From the NCBI RefSeq assembly GCF_052857255.1, contig NC_135498.1, forward strand, positions 115,573,134-115,637,133: a stretch of DNA of 64,000 nt, written 5' to 3'. The position numbers and the translations under genes are program-made. Under the pieces are notes generated by a model, which saw only the letters and a program-made list of their open reading frames with translations, did not search any database and was not told where the DNA came from. This document shows positions 45,600 through 56,781 of the stretch, one piece after another (within the stretch, counting starts at the first letter, position 1; each line of letters begins with the position of its first letter). The stretch comes from Amblyomma americanum. Lineage: Eukaryota; Arthropoda; Arachnida; Ixodida; Ixodidae.

Positions 45600-45990
45600 C
45601 ATCACCAGCATTCCTGGAGCTCGAAAAAATCGTGGACAACCCACTGCTGCTGCGTGACATGCGTCAAATCTCTCCAGACGTGCAAACATTCTTTTTGGAG
45701 TCATTCCACAGTGTGCTGAACCGATTTGCTTTTAAGTGCATTTCTGAGGAGAGGGGATGCAAGAAAGGCACATAGGCAACAAAGAGCAGCCAGTAACAAA
45801 TGTCACACTGCCTCTTTCATTCTTCAGGACATCCCTTGCAGTGCTACACTTAAATGAAAATGCTTCAAGAGAGCAAGTTTTCACCCAGTCTGGCAAGAAA
45901 CACTGGAAAGGGAAGACGTCAAAGGCGAGGAGAGGTCATTTCACTCTGAGCCAGGTGAAGGCGGAGCCAAGCTACAGTACGTAAACCCAA
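45600..45990 (+). pseudogene. THAP-DDE (Kolobok-like) transposase, C-terminal exons
   Basis: Exon 45600-45766 (after ATTCTAG) reads AFLELEKIVDNPLLLRDMRQ and QTFFLESFHSVLNRFAFK. Exon 45828-45982 (after TCTTCAG) reads TSLAVLHLNENASREQVF and GHFTLSQVKAEPSYST. These are the conserved FHS-x-x-N and LHFNENA blocks near the end of the family. The exons between 42241 and 45600 (central catalytic part) are missing or unrecognisable, so the gene is incomplete even without the Tigger insertion. Confidence 0.7.
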
Positions 45991-46448
45991 CTATGAAAAC
46001 CGATCACTAGACAGTGCAAATATGCTGATGCAGAGTGCAGTCTTCCTGCTACTAAGCCCTAATGCATCCACAGGCACCATTCAAAAGACAAATGTACTAC
46101 CAGCAACAAATGAAATGTAAACAAGACAGCCAAACATGAAGAGCAAAATGAGATCTTAGGTGGGGGAAGCACAATACTAGCTCAGATTAATTAATTCCCT
46201 TCAAAGGAGCCAAGATTGACCTTTAAAAGGGTTAACCAACCTCGCCTATATTTCCTCTCCAGGAGCTCATGTTTGCATTTTTGTGCTGTTTCAGTTCCTC
46301 TGTTCGCGTTTCATTTGTTGCCGACAGTACAACTTTTCTGGAGATAAATATTCCAGTATAAGACCGAATTTTATTTAAGACCATTACTTGCTAAATAATA
46401 TTATGGCAGAGTATAGATAGCTCCCAGAAAGGGTATTCGCGAACACCA
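45991..46448. other. No gene recognised
   Basis: AT-rich spacer; nothing identified. Confidence 0.5.
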
Positions 46449-46830
46449 ATGGAACATTCGTCTAAAGGAAAGACTGCCTTTTCTTGCTCGGCAGGTTTAT
46501 TTCAGTTCAAATTCATGCCTTTTGGTTCGAAGACAGCATCTGCAATATTCACAAAGCTGATAAGGAAGGTTTTGGATGGACTCCAGAATGCAGAACACTG
46601 TATTGAAGACATCCTTGTGGCAACAGATACATGAGGAGAGCATGTAATTATACTGGAAAAACTATTTGATAGAATTCAGCAAGCCAGGTTGACCACAAAA
46701 ACGGCAAAATATGAGGTGGGCTTCGAAGCCATTTCTTTTCTCAGACACTAGCTGGGGATGAGCTGCATCGCGACGAAAGATGACATCTTGGTAAAAATAC
46801 ACAACTTCGTCTGCAATTAAGAATAGGCTT
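46449..46830 (+). pseudogene. Ty3/gypsy reverse transcriptase fragment
   Basis: The frame 46449-46634 reads KTAFSCSAGLFQFKFMPFGS, the Ty3/gypsy RT block TAFxxxxGLYQFxxMPFGL, then FTKLIRKVLDG and CIEDILVATDT in place of the YxDD box (normally YIDDxLV). A stop follows at TGA 46632. The same frame continues with HVIILEKLFDRIQQARL. One catalytic Asp is replaced by Glu and there are stops, so it is dead. Neither LTRs nor other domains are adjacent. Confidence 0.75.
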
Positions 46831-47859
46831 GAAAGTAATGACTTATTTTTCTGCAGACTACAGTTAACTGCGGCCAATGAACGTGTTGGCATTTTCAAGC
46901 CTATTACTAGTAAGAAAGCATGACATATACCCAAGCCGAGATTAATATAAACAAACGAAATCTGAAAAACGACTTTTGCGTCTCAGTGGCCAATGACGAA
47001 CTGTTAAGGGAACCTTGACTATACTGCTTTGCGAAACGCGCGGTGACCAGCAATAGCTGATTAGTAGGGCGCAGCGGACAGCCAAGGCTGCTGGGGCTCT
47101 GGAGGAAAGACTAACCGCAGACTCTGGGGGAGCGCAGCAGTATTTTCAGACCTTGACAAGGATGTTCACTCAATCTGCTAAACACAAGGCTATACAAGCA
47201 TTTAAAAAGGGCATTGGTAGTCACGTTAGTAAGTTGTTGAGCGAAAGGAACCGAGCGCTGCCAACGCAGAGCTGCACCCGTGTAGAGCAACTTGCGGCGC
47301 TCCCTCCATCTGGCGGCCAGCCAAGGAATGAAGGCGCCCGCAATACATGGCGCCTACGGAGAGTTCGGCAACTGAACCTAGTCTAGTAACATTGGGCTAC
47401 AGCTTCGGATCGTGGACTTCCTGCCGTGCATGAGCCCGTTCCGGGGAGTCAACGGAGGACGCTACCACCTGCCACAGCAAGGGGTGTCTCCAGCGTTGTT
47501 GGCACCCATCCAGGTGGTGCCCCCAATGCCAACATCATCGGCATCACCTCCACGGGCGCTTAGACTGGGAGCTTGTACGACGCAGCCAACGACACCAGCC
47601 TGAGCACGCCGAACGCCATCTCGACGCCGGCTATTGGACCCATGCAACACTGCATCCGCACCGAACAAATCGTGAGCACGAACGCCGACCGCTAAAATTA
47701 GAACATTAGTAGTAGACGCTAGTAGCAGTGTTCCCGGGATTTGTGTATTAATAGTCTGTGTTTTGTGTTAGTTTTGTGCGCTAGCGTTTGTGTCACGTAA
47801 AGTGTATTAAATGTGCGTCTATGTGGGTACACCTGTTGCGTAGTCCATTCTTTAGGTCG
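46831..47859. other. Unassigned, possibly LTR-retrotransposon debris
   Basis: 47040-47700 is GC-richer and compositionally unlike its flanks (CCGAACGCCATCTCGACGCC, CCTGAGCACGCCGAACGCC). 47700-47830 is T/G-rich with GTGTATTAAATGTG. This looks like an LTR or untranslated end of a retroelement, but I cannot define borders or find a partner repeat. Confidence 0.35.
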
Positions 47860-47954
47860 ATGTGTTCTCCAGGGAAATCTGTGACAAAGACTTGCTGGCT
47901 GCAGCCAGATGAGACAACGTACTGCATAAGAAGTGGGGTCCACAGTTCCTAGCA

Positions 47955-48362
47955 GTGTGGGTGGCCTATCTGGATGCAGCACATCGGCAGCTCACTTCTC
48001 GGGGTGTGTCCCCCGCCGCAGCAACAACAGACGAACTATGTGAGGCGCTACCTTCCGGCATTCCAGGCAGATGGGTGATAGTGCCTAATAAGGACACCTA
48101 CCTCTATGTCTTGGCAGTGTTCCAGGACTTCCAAATGTATCAGGACTTCACGGTCTGGTTGAAGAACATTGACCACGAGCTCCTGGAGACAGATGAGGAG
48201 GACTGGTCTCTCAGTGAGAACGAGGAGAACAAACAAGAGGAGAACAAACAGCTGCGAAAACATTCCCGCATGATATGTCGCAACCTGGCACACCGAACCC
48301 GGCCGGGCAATGCGCGTGCGGGGGGTGATCTAATGGACGTGCATTTTTTTTCAATAAAATAA
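47955..48362 (+). CDS. Hypothetical protein, acidic C-terminal part (partial)
   Basis: An open frame of 135 codons with protein-like composition: LDAAHRQLTSRGVSPAAATT, RWVIVPNKDTYLYVLAVFQD, then a very acidic stretch (ETDEEDWSLSENEENKQEEN) and a basic end. Coding-looking sequence extends upstream to about 47860 (FSREICDKDLLAAA, stop, HKKWGPQFLAVW), so the ATG at 47955 is probably not the real start. AATAAA at 48353 follows the TAA closely. I do not recognise the family. Given the neighbourhood, a transposon-derived or retroposed gene end is as likely as a host gene. Confidence 0.4.
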   Translation: MWVAYLDAAHRQLTSRGVSPAAATTDELCEALPSGIPGRWVIVPNKDTYLYVLAVFQDFQMYQDFTVWLKNIDHELLETDEEDWSLSENEENKQEENKQLRKHSRMICRNLAHRTRPGNARAGGDLMDVHFFSIK

Positions 48363-49700
48363 TTTAGTTGTGAAATAGCACTTGTGCTGTCATCTTCCTT
48401 CCCTTTTTGTGCTCATCTGGTTTGCACTTCCCTTTTTTCTGAGATGCACAACCTGTTTGGAGGCCCCCATGCCACCAGACAGCAGATGACGAGGATGCCA
48501 CTTGCCAAGATGATAACGGGCCACCTCTGCCTGTCAGCTACTTTCCAGGCACAGGAAATCTTATGAAGTACCTGTGCGGTACAGCCATGAGAAGCAGTGT
48601 AGTCGACCTGTCCCGGACGACACATCGCCAGAGACTGGGCTATCTTTGCATGGTATGTCAGCGGTTCTCAGCCAGTGCAGGAGCCAGCAGTAAGCAACAC
48701 CTGCCACTTGTTGCGTTCGTGCGCATAGAAGCCTCGGGTGCCAAAGAAACAAGTGCTTACATCAGCTGCCACTCAGTAAGGAAGCTCTTGCTAAACTGTC
48801 AAGTGCACAGTTCGGTACTTTAGCATAGCGGACATGCACTTGCGCACATGTATACCCCATTACGAGATGCCAGCTGCACAAGTGCAGTGGCCCCATCTGG
48901 CCTCAGCTCTGCTACAGAGCATGTGCAGGAAGCATCCGGTGATCTAGTATACGTATACACTATGCTAAAGCTCCTTATTGTGCAGGGAACCACCAACGTT
49001 GAAGATATGGTAAATATTGGCCACTTGGTACAACAGATGCCAAGAAACTGCAAAGCAAGTTCAAAGAATGCAGTCACATTATATGCACTCAGTAGCACCT
49101 GTGATGACCCCCTCTTTTACGAGGGTTCCCTCACTGTACTGGAACCAGACATGTTTGAAGCCCAATAATTATGTGGAAGGACTCAAGAGAGCTCTGGATT
49201 TCATAACTGCAGCAGAGACAGCACAATTGCACAATACATAGAACTTCTGCAGGACCACAAACGTGATTTGCTCCAATTTGGCCCGTTAGGCCTTCTAGCC
49301 CTGCAATGACTGCAGTCTTCTTCAGGTGTGTGTGAAAGTCACGACATTACTTTCTCTCCAATCAAAACTGAAACAGTTAAATGAAATCAAGTGAACCTTT
49401 CTATTCCTGCAAAAGTGTAACAGAATGGTATTGTTGCCTCATTAATCTGGAAAACTATTTAAGGACATTTGCAGTTGTACTAGTAGCTTGAGCCGCACAA
49501 TATAGAATGTTACCCCGGCAACGATTAAAATGTGATGTGCGATCTACAAGGAGACTGAATGGGTCTCTTCTCAGCCGGGATGGAGAGCAGACGAAGCCCA
49601 CTGAATATTCCCAGACCGCAATGAGTCTCCAGTACGTTGTCCTCTAAATGGGCATCCTGAGGTGCCGCGTGCATAAAAGGTGAGCATGCATTCCCGGCCC
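48363..49700. other. Unassigned; several short exon-like frames
   Basis: Frames such as 48563-48823 plus (86 codons, with CMVCQRFSASAGASSKQH) and 48848-49168 plus are open but lack recognisable motifs. AG/GT borders are plausible but cannot be ordered into a gene. Confidence 0.35.
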
Positions 49701-49718
49701 CCGCCACCCCCGCCCTTT

Positions 49719-49912
49719 GGGTCATGGCGGACAGTGTCACTGACCTCCGTCCCAGACAAGCTCATGGAGGCCATCGCCCTCAAAAGACTGGATTGGATTG
49801 GCCAGGCCACCAGCTTCTTCCCAGAGCAGCAGGCAGGATTCTGGTGCCGCCGGTGCACAGCAGATGCCATTGAGGACCTTGTCTCCGCCTTATTGTGAGT
49901 GATGGGAAGGAG
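49719..49912 (+). pseudogene. Non-LTR retrotransposon RT fragment
   Basis: The frame reads VSLTSVPDKLMEAIALKRLD, then FPEQQAGFWCRRCTADAIED and LVSALL. It is the RT segment RPISLTSVxxKLMExI...QxGFRxxRSTxD of a jockey/CR1-type LINE, with one conserved R changed to W. Only about 60 residues remain, cut at both sides. The piece at 54690-55005 may derive from the same family. Confidence 0.78.
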
Positions 49913-49958
49913 CACCAATTTTCACTTCCAGTGAGATCCAGCCCGTACACAGAGAGCG

Positions 49959-51961
49959 TATAGACCTCCTGCATGTTTGCAAACAAACGAGGTAACGCTG
50001 CAGTCGCTAGCGGGCTCATGGTAGGCAAAATGCCAAGGAGTGGCGTCGCGGAGAGATATTGAGCGCGGGTTTTCAAGGCCTGTAGGCGCTTTTTCAGGTT
50101 CTGCGAGTCACAGCAATGGTTGATGTTTTCAAATTAGTATACTATTTCTCGAAGTACACGAGCTTGCGTTGGGTATTCAGAGAAATAGTTCGCCACTGTG
50201 TATTGTATATAGGTTAGTAGTAAACCTAAAGCGTTTCTTCTGTTGATTTCTACGCTAGGCATTGAATAAAATAGGAAGTTTTTGACACTCTGCTCTAGCC
50301 AGAATGATCTTACTTCGGGACCGTAGTGAGAGGAAGTGCTAGCGTTGTTTAGGTGGAGCAGACTGTGCGCTCACCGTCTGCTGACATACATACGTAAGTG
50401 TCGCGCTGTGGAAAAAGTGGGGACAGCGTCGTGTCCCCATTCTCCTCTGTCTCGCTTAATAAGCGCTGTTTTTAGCCTCAGGATCATGCACCAGCGAGGC
50501 AGACTTCTCTCTCCCGTTGTTAAACTGGCTGATTTGGTGAAATTTTTTTATTTTTGGAGTTATTTTCTTTCTTAGCCCTGGGGTCTTCTGTTTCGTGACG
50601 AAAAATTATAGCAAAATATTCAGTAGAAACCTATAAATTATGCTTTCTAGATGTGTGGTCGTCGAAAATTGTGAGGTATATTCTTTGATTTCTTCGAGGC
50701 TTTCTTTGAGTTCAGTGCCGCATTTCTTTGACCAAAACGCAAGCGAAGAGGCCAAAAAACGAGGGAATAAATGTTAAGGTTCGTTTTCTGACCTTTCACA
50801 TTTTCTGCGATTGGTGTCACTCACACCTTCGTAATTTCGTAACGCATAGAAATAGAATGATTCTATTAGTCGCAAATTATTCCCGAGACATTGAGGAGCG
50901 TAATAAATCTGTAGTTTTTTTTTCCTACACATGCAGTACTATGTCTTATTTTTTTAAGAAACGTTTTCATGTAACTATACATGCATAAGTACATGATCAT
51001 CTAAAAAAGGAACTAATAGAGTGATCATACAGAACAGGATTTTTGTGAACATGCTGGCAATAAAAACTTGTGGACTTTCCACTCTATCATTTAACACCTT
51101 GGGGTGAGTCGACGAGGGTGTTAATTATAATTACTCAAGAACTGCACAGGGTATAGCTAAAAATAAAACACATTGCTGAAACTAACGTAGCAATTTCATA
51201 TTTGAATGAAATTTAGTTACATATTGCATGCATGAATAACCAAAACACCTTTCATTGCCGCGTCCCCTCTCAACCTCTCCACGTGTCTGTTAGTAGCACG
51301 CCTGCGGCTGCTTCTTTCCAAACAAGCTTTCGCGATCACGGACTACATCATGACACATGACACACGTATAATGAAATGAAAAAGCATGTGGCTTTTAGCA
51401 CACTTAAGGTACGCTATTCTAAGCATGCCAACGTGGCCGCGCAAGAACTTACCAGACTTCTTTTTACTCGAATCAAATAATTACGTCGGTCATATAAAAA
51501 ACACTTTAAAGTAAATACTATTAAATGCCATAAAATGCGCCATTAAAACACGCTGTGCTATTAACAAAATGACGCATTCCTTGGGGGCGAGTGCACACCC
51601 CCCTGTGCACACCGGCTCAAGGTGATAAATGCGTGCGCAGCTACATATGCCCTTTTTTCTCTTGCGCAGTTATAAGCGCATTATGCTGATGTTAGCCAGT
51701 TTCATAATGTGGTATTTATCTGCGAAAAACCTATGGAGGCTAATTCAAATTTCCTGTTATGCTACTACACGGATCCAACGGTGACGCAGGTAGTCAATAC
51801 ATGCTGGTTCTGCAGTGTGCAGGCATGATGCAGCCGCAGGTAGCTGCGGCAGCTGCGGTAGGCACGGGCAGGCGGAACCTGTTTTGACCACCATGCAAAA
51901 GTCGCTGCTGACATCGGTGCCACCGCATATTCGTGACGTCACAGGATGAAGGAGGTCTATA
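49959..51961. repeat. ~2-kb repeat unit, copy 1 of a direct tandem
   Basis: Starts TATAGACCTCCTGCATG and ends GGAGGTCTATA, so the ends are inverted (12 bp plus mismatched extension). Matches copy 2 almost throughout, with small indels. Internal frames (for example 50728-50988) are not conserved as protein between copies. Probably a non-autonomous DNA transposon. Confidence 0.82.
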
Positions 51962-54056
51962 GACCTCCTGCATGTTTGTAAACAAATGAGGTGGCGCTGC
52001 AGTCACTAGCGGGCTCGTGGTAGGCAAAAGGCCAGGGAGTGTCGTTGCGGAGAGGCGTTGAGCGCGGGTTTTCAAGGCTTGTAGGTGCGTTTTCAGTTTC
52101 TGTAAATCACAGCAATGGTTGATGTTTACAGCTTAGTAATTTCTCGAAGTACACCAGCTCGCGTTGGCCACGTGCGGCGTATTCAGAGAAATAGTTCGCC
52201 ACTGTGTATTGTATATATGGTTAGTAGTAAACAGAAAGCGTTTCTGGCGTTCATTTCTACGCTAGGCATTGAATAAAATTGGAAGTTTTTGACACTTTGC
52301 TCAAGCCAGGATAATTTTACTTCGGGACAGTAGTGAGAGGATGTGCTGGCGTTCTTTCGGCGGAGCAGACGTGCGCTCACCGTCTGCTGACATACGTAGG
52401 TGTCGTGCTGTGCGAAAAGTGGGGACAGCGTCGTGTCCCCATTCTCCTCTAGCTGTCCCGCTTAAGCGCTGTATCTATCCGCAGGATAACGCACCAGCCA
52501 GGCCGACTTCTCCCTTTGTTAAACTGGTCGATTTGGTGAAAATTCTTGATTTCAGGAAATATTTTCTTTCTTAGCCCTTGGGTGTTGTGTTTCGTGACGA
52601 AAAATTATAGCTTAATATTCAGTAGAAATTTATAAAGTACGCTTTCGAGATGCGTGGTAGTCGAAAATTGTGAAGTAATTTCTTTGAGGCTTTCTTTGAG
52701 TTCAGGGCTGCATTTCTTTGACCAAAGCGCAAGCGAAGAGGCCAAAAACGAGGAAGTAAACGTTAAGGTTCGTTTTCTGGCCTTTCACATTTTCTGCGAT
52801 TGGCATCACTCACACCTTCGTAATTTCGTAACGCATGAAAATAGAATGATTCTATTTGTCGCAAACGATTCCTGAGACATTGAGGAGTGTAATTTATCTC
52901 TCGATTTTTTTTCCTACACGTGGAGTATTATGTTCGTTATTTTTGTAAGAAAAGTTTTCACGTAACTATGCATGCATAAGTACATGGTCATCTAAAAAAA
53001 GAAGTAATAGCGTCATATGCAGAACAGGGCTTTGTGAACATGCTGGTATAAAAAATTTGCGCACTTTCTACTCAATTATTTAAGACCTTGAGATGACTTG
53101 ACGAGGGTGTTAATTATAATTACCGAAGAACTGCACCAGGTATAGCTAAAAATAAAAGGCATTACTGAAACTAGCGTCGCAATTTCATATTTGCACCAAA
53201 TTTAGTTTCATATCGCGTGCATAAATAACGAAAACACTTTTCATTGCCGCGCCCCCTCTCAATCTCGACACGTCTGTTAGTAGCACGCCTGCGGCTGCTT
53301 CTTTCCAAACAACCTTCGCAGTCACAGACTGCATCATGAAACATGACACATGCATGATGCAATGAAAAAGCATGTGGCTTTTAGCACACTTAAGGTACGC
53401 CATTCTAAGCACACCAACCTGACCGCGCATGAACTTGCCAGATTTCTTTCTACTCGAATCAAATAATTACGTCTGTCATATTAAGAAACACTTTCAAGTA
53501 AATATCAAATGCCATAAAACGTGCCATTAAAACATGCTGTGCTATTAACAAAAGAACGCATTCCTTGGGGGCGAGTAAACCTGCCGGCGGGGGCCCCGTG
53601 AACACCGGCTCAACGTGATAAATGCGTACGCAGCTACATACGTGCTTTTTTTCCTTGCGCAGTTATAAGCGTACTATGCTGATGTTCAGGTGAATGAACG
53701 CTGTAACTTACATGCTATTAAGTACACTGAGTGGCAGTGCCGATCGAATCCCAGACTTCGCGCTTTAGTACCGCGGCCCATTCCCCGTTAGCCAGTTTAC
53801 TAATGCGGTATTTATCGCGAGAAGCCTATCGGGGCTAATTTAAATTTCTTTTTATGCTACTACGTGGATCGAACAGTGACGCAGCTGATCAATACATGCT
53901 GCTTCTGCAGTGCGCAGGCATGATGAAGCTGCCGGTAGCTGCAGCAGCTGCGGTAGGCACCGGCTAGCGGTAGCTGTTTTGCCTACCATTCGAAAGTCGC
54001 TGCTGACATCAGCGCCACCGCATCTTCGTGATGTCGCGGGGTGAAGGAGGTCCATA
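51958..54056. repeat. ~2-kb repeat unit, copy 2 of a direct tandem
   Basis: Begins at the shared TATA of the junction GGAGGTC-TATA-GACCTCC and ends GGAGGTCCATA. By eye about nine in ten bases match copy 1. It carries an extra 103-bp block at 53687-53789, flanked by GTT on both sides, that copy 1 lacks. No coding sequence recognised. Confidence 0.82.
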
Positions 54057-54689
54057 GACGGCGTGCAGGATGTTAGTGGATGGAAATATCGCGATGTGCG
54101 CTGAACATGTACTCTTCTCTCGTGAGGAAACCACGTCATTTTCTGGCATCATCAGCGGTATTGACATTTGTCAGAGACTTGATTCAAGAGGGCCGAGCAA
54201 GCAAGTGCATTTTAAACACATCCAGCAGAAAATGGAAGAGTGGGGCTGCCAAGGACTTGGCAGCAGCTGCGCCCTCACTGAAAAAATCTGAAAGAAAAGT
54301 ATACCGAGGTATGTCTGCAGATATTAGTCGGGTTCCCCCAATTCATAAGGGATCGCGCTTGCCACCAAAAGAATAACGGATAAACAAAATGCTGCAATGG
54401 GATGCATGCTGCAGGTATCGCAAAAGAGAAAAAATTGGCAGTGGTTTAGCTCTGGTTAAAGCTGGAGTGACGCGATAGCTACAGCTGGCCGAGTGGAACT
54501 TGGTCACGTGACCAACCACGTGATGAACCATGTGATCAGCCACAGCACCGCGCTGCCAGCAGCTGCTCCACACCACGTGACCACCCACGTGACAGCATGG
54601 CAACGCAGCCACTGTGTGGCGGTGACGCCACGCTGAAGGCTCGAAATGCTACCGTAATGTAGCTATCGCTGCAAAAAGAGGCGCTATCC
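54057..54689. other. No gene recognised; E-box-rich patch
   Basis: Open frames at 54070-54376 overlap in two frames without a known motif. CACGTG palindromes occur at 54505, 54518, 54573 and 54585, with GTCACGTGACC and related words, in a GC-rich patch. It resembles dispersed tick repeats rather than a proven promoter. Confidence 0.4.
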
Positions 54690-55005
54690 ATTTGAGCGGT
54701 CCACCTGTCCGCCTCTTTCTCGGAACAGGCCTCAAGGGTCCAGAAAGCAGTCCATGCCCTCCTGTCCAACTGTCCAAGAGACAGGTCCTCCACACCAAGA
54801 CTGCCTCCAGCTCTACTATGGCACGGCCCAGCACCTGGCCAATGAGCAAAGACAGTGGGTCGCCATCCGGCTATGCTTGGGGCTTCCCCACATTTCTGCT
54901 GTGGATGCCACCTAGGCAGAACCAGGATCCTGGCCCATGGAACTGCTGTCCAAACGCATGGCCATATGCCATGTGGAACGTCTCCACAAGAATAATTTAG
55001 AATGT
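54690..55005 (+). pseudogene. Non-LTR retrotransposon fragment (post-RT region)
   Basis: The frame reads LYYGTAQHLANEQRWVAIRL in which the last part continues CLGLPHISAVDAT, then EPGSWPMELLSKRMAICHVE and RLHKNN. This is the thumb/linker typical of tick jockey-like LINEs (xRxxLGLPxxSxVxATLAExGxxP). One stop (TAG) replaces the L of ATLAE. Fragment only. Confidence 0.72.
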
Positions 55006-55509
55006 AAGAATATATTTAGGTGCTGACACTGCACCCGGCGGTGCGACCAGATCTTGTTCGCTGCTCCTTGCACTTATCTTGAACGCGGACAGATGGCGCT
55101 ACACAATGGAGCCTTGTCTAGTTGCGAGCTGCGATGGCTGTAATAGAGGTGTTGTGCGATCGTTCGGTGCCGCGGCGTGTACGTGCGTTTTGTTAAGTGC
55201 GGCAAGGCAGAGAAGGATTGAAACTGCTGTCGACACCAAATAATTTTAGACAAGTTCGTGTTTTACTTGCTGGACCTGCATGAATGGGTGAAACAGCAGC
55301 GAAGATGCTGTCCTTTAATCCTTCCGAGCTTATCGAAATGCGTTCACTGCAAAGTTTTTTTTCTTGCATCCGCACGAATGCCGAGAGCATGGTTAACTAT
55401 ACTGACTCTAAAATATAAAAGGTCAGCTGCAACGCGCATGCTCCTATATTTGGGCCAAAGAGCCTACGTGTACATTCAGACACTGCCTGAGCAGTGTAAT
55501 ACGCCGAAG
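55006..55509. other. No gene recognised
   Basis: Short frames only; it may hold decayed pol sequence of the gypsy element that follows. Confidence 0.4.
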
Positions 55510-56035
55510 CTGTGAGGTGATGCCCGCTGTGTAGAGAACTGATGGGGAGGCGGTTCAGGACTAAGCCTCCCGTCACTTCCGGAATGCTGGTTCCCCGCTT
55601 GCCAGACGCCACCAAACTCCACAATTTTGAAGAAGAATACCGTACGCAGCAGCGGTGAGACTACAAGCGACATGGTGTGCGTCAGCTTCCAATTCTTCAC
55701 GAGGGGGATGAAGTCCGGGTCACGGACCTGAAGAGGACAGAGAACGTGCGGAGGCCCACAGACGAGCCTCGGTCCTACATCGTGGACACTGGAGACAGCA
55801 CTGTGCAGCGCAATCGGACCCATCTTGTTCCTTTTCCGAAGTCTGAGAGATGAGGTGAGACAACGAGGCATCTACGTATACAGATGCAGAGACAGACGTA
55901 GACGAGGCGTCTCTGGACAGAAATTTTCTGGGAGAATCCCACGCGACCTGTGTGGACACCTCTTCACACCATCACACCAGGAGTGGATGCTGTGTAATTA
56001 CGCCCAAGAGACCCTCCTATGTTTGAGGGGAGATG
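55510..56035 (+). pseudogene. Ty3/gypsy integrase C-terminal end
   Basis: The frame ending in TGA at about 55852 reads YKRHGVRQLPILHEGDEVRV, TDLKRTENVRRPTDEPRSY, and VQRNRTHLVPFP. This is the chromo-less tail of gypsy integrases (LxxGDxVxV ... RSYxVxT ... RRNRxHL). Upstream (55510-55670) the same element continues in broken frames. It is followed by a purine tract and an LTR-like sequence. Confidence 0.72.
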
Positions 56036-56036
56036 C

Positions 56037-56215
56037 TGTAGGTAGTAGCCTAGCCACTGCATGCATGTGGATAGGCCGAGAACGTGCCTGACTGTGCGAT
56101 CGCGTGAGGCACGGTGTCCGTGTCGCGCGAGCTCGTTCTGGGCCTGTGCCAGTGTTCGCCTGCCCGGGCAATAAACTGGTCGCTGGTCTTGCTTTCTTCA
56201 ACTCAACAACCTCAA
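56037..56215 (+). mobile_element. Probable 3' LTR of the gypsy relic
   Basis: After the purine-rich TTTGAGGGGAGATGC, the sequence starts TGTAGGTAGTAGCC and contains AATAAA (56170) followed by a T/C-rich end. That is the order polypurine tract, TG start, poly(A) signal expected for an LTR. The end is not exactly defined and no 5' LTR partner is in the window. Confidence 0.5.
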
Positions 56216-56492
56216 TAATGTTGGGCCACGAAATTCTCCATCGAGCGTTCTAGGGTCCAGCAAACTATGCAGCTGCAAATTTGTTATAAATGTTTAAATG
56301 TCCTGGTACCGATATATTTTACTTTCTGCTGGATGCAGCAGTAGTCAATGCTTTCCTTCAAATGAAAGCAGTCAGTGAAATGAGCTACTTGCGCTCGCCC
56401 TCGGTCGTCAGCTGATAAACAGCCACACAATCAAAAGGTTTAGCAATCGGCTATGTCGAGTCAACAAGAACGGTGCCGAAAATGGCAAGAAA

Positions 56493-56681
56493 ATGTTAGG
56501 GGTTGCGAAAGAAGTCCAATTCCTGGGATATGGGCATCACCCTCAGAAGGTCATGAAAAGGAGGTGGTGTGAACGGTGCTCGACTGCCAAGAAAGAAGTG
56601 CGCACCAACCTTCTGTGGTTTGTGTGCAATGTACCGCTCTGTTCAACGTGCTTTGGGCCTTTCCATAACGGCCAAAACTGA
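56493..56681 (+). pseudogene. piggyBac-type transposase C-terminal cysteine-rich domain
   Basis: The frame encodes RRWCERCSTAKKEVRTNLLW then FVCNVPLCSTCFGPFHNGQN and TGA at 56679-56681. The spacing C-x2-C ... C-x4-C-x2-C-F-x4-H is the RING-like end of piggyBac/PGBD transposases (RCxxCxxxxxRxxTxxxCxxCxxPLCxxxCFxxYH). Nothing of the catalytic domain is recognised upstream. Two copies of AAATGTGTCCCACTTTTT (56710, 56754) and AATAAA (56776) follow. Confidence 0.72.
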
Positions 56682-56781
56682 CGTGGGAGCACCGGAGAAG
56701 CATTAGGAGAAATGTGTCCCACTTTTTGAATTTTCATTTCGTGTCATTGGAACAAATGTGTCCCACTTTTTTCAATAAAAC

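Noticed and set aside
50728..52875. Related ORFs in the two 2-kb tandem units
   Set aside because: The peptides match only because the DNA is duplicated; many differences change residues and the frames start and stop at different places.
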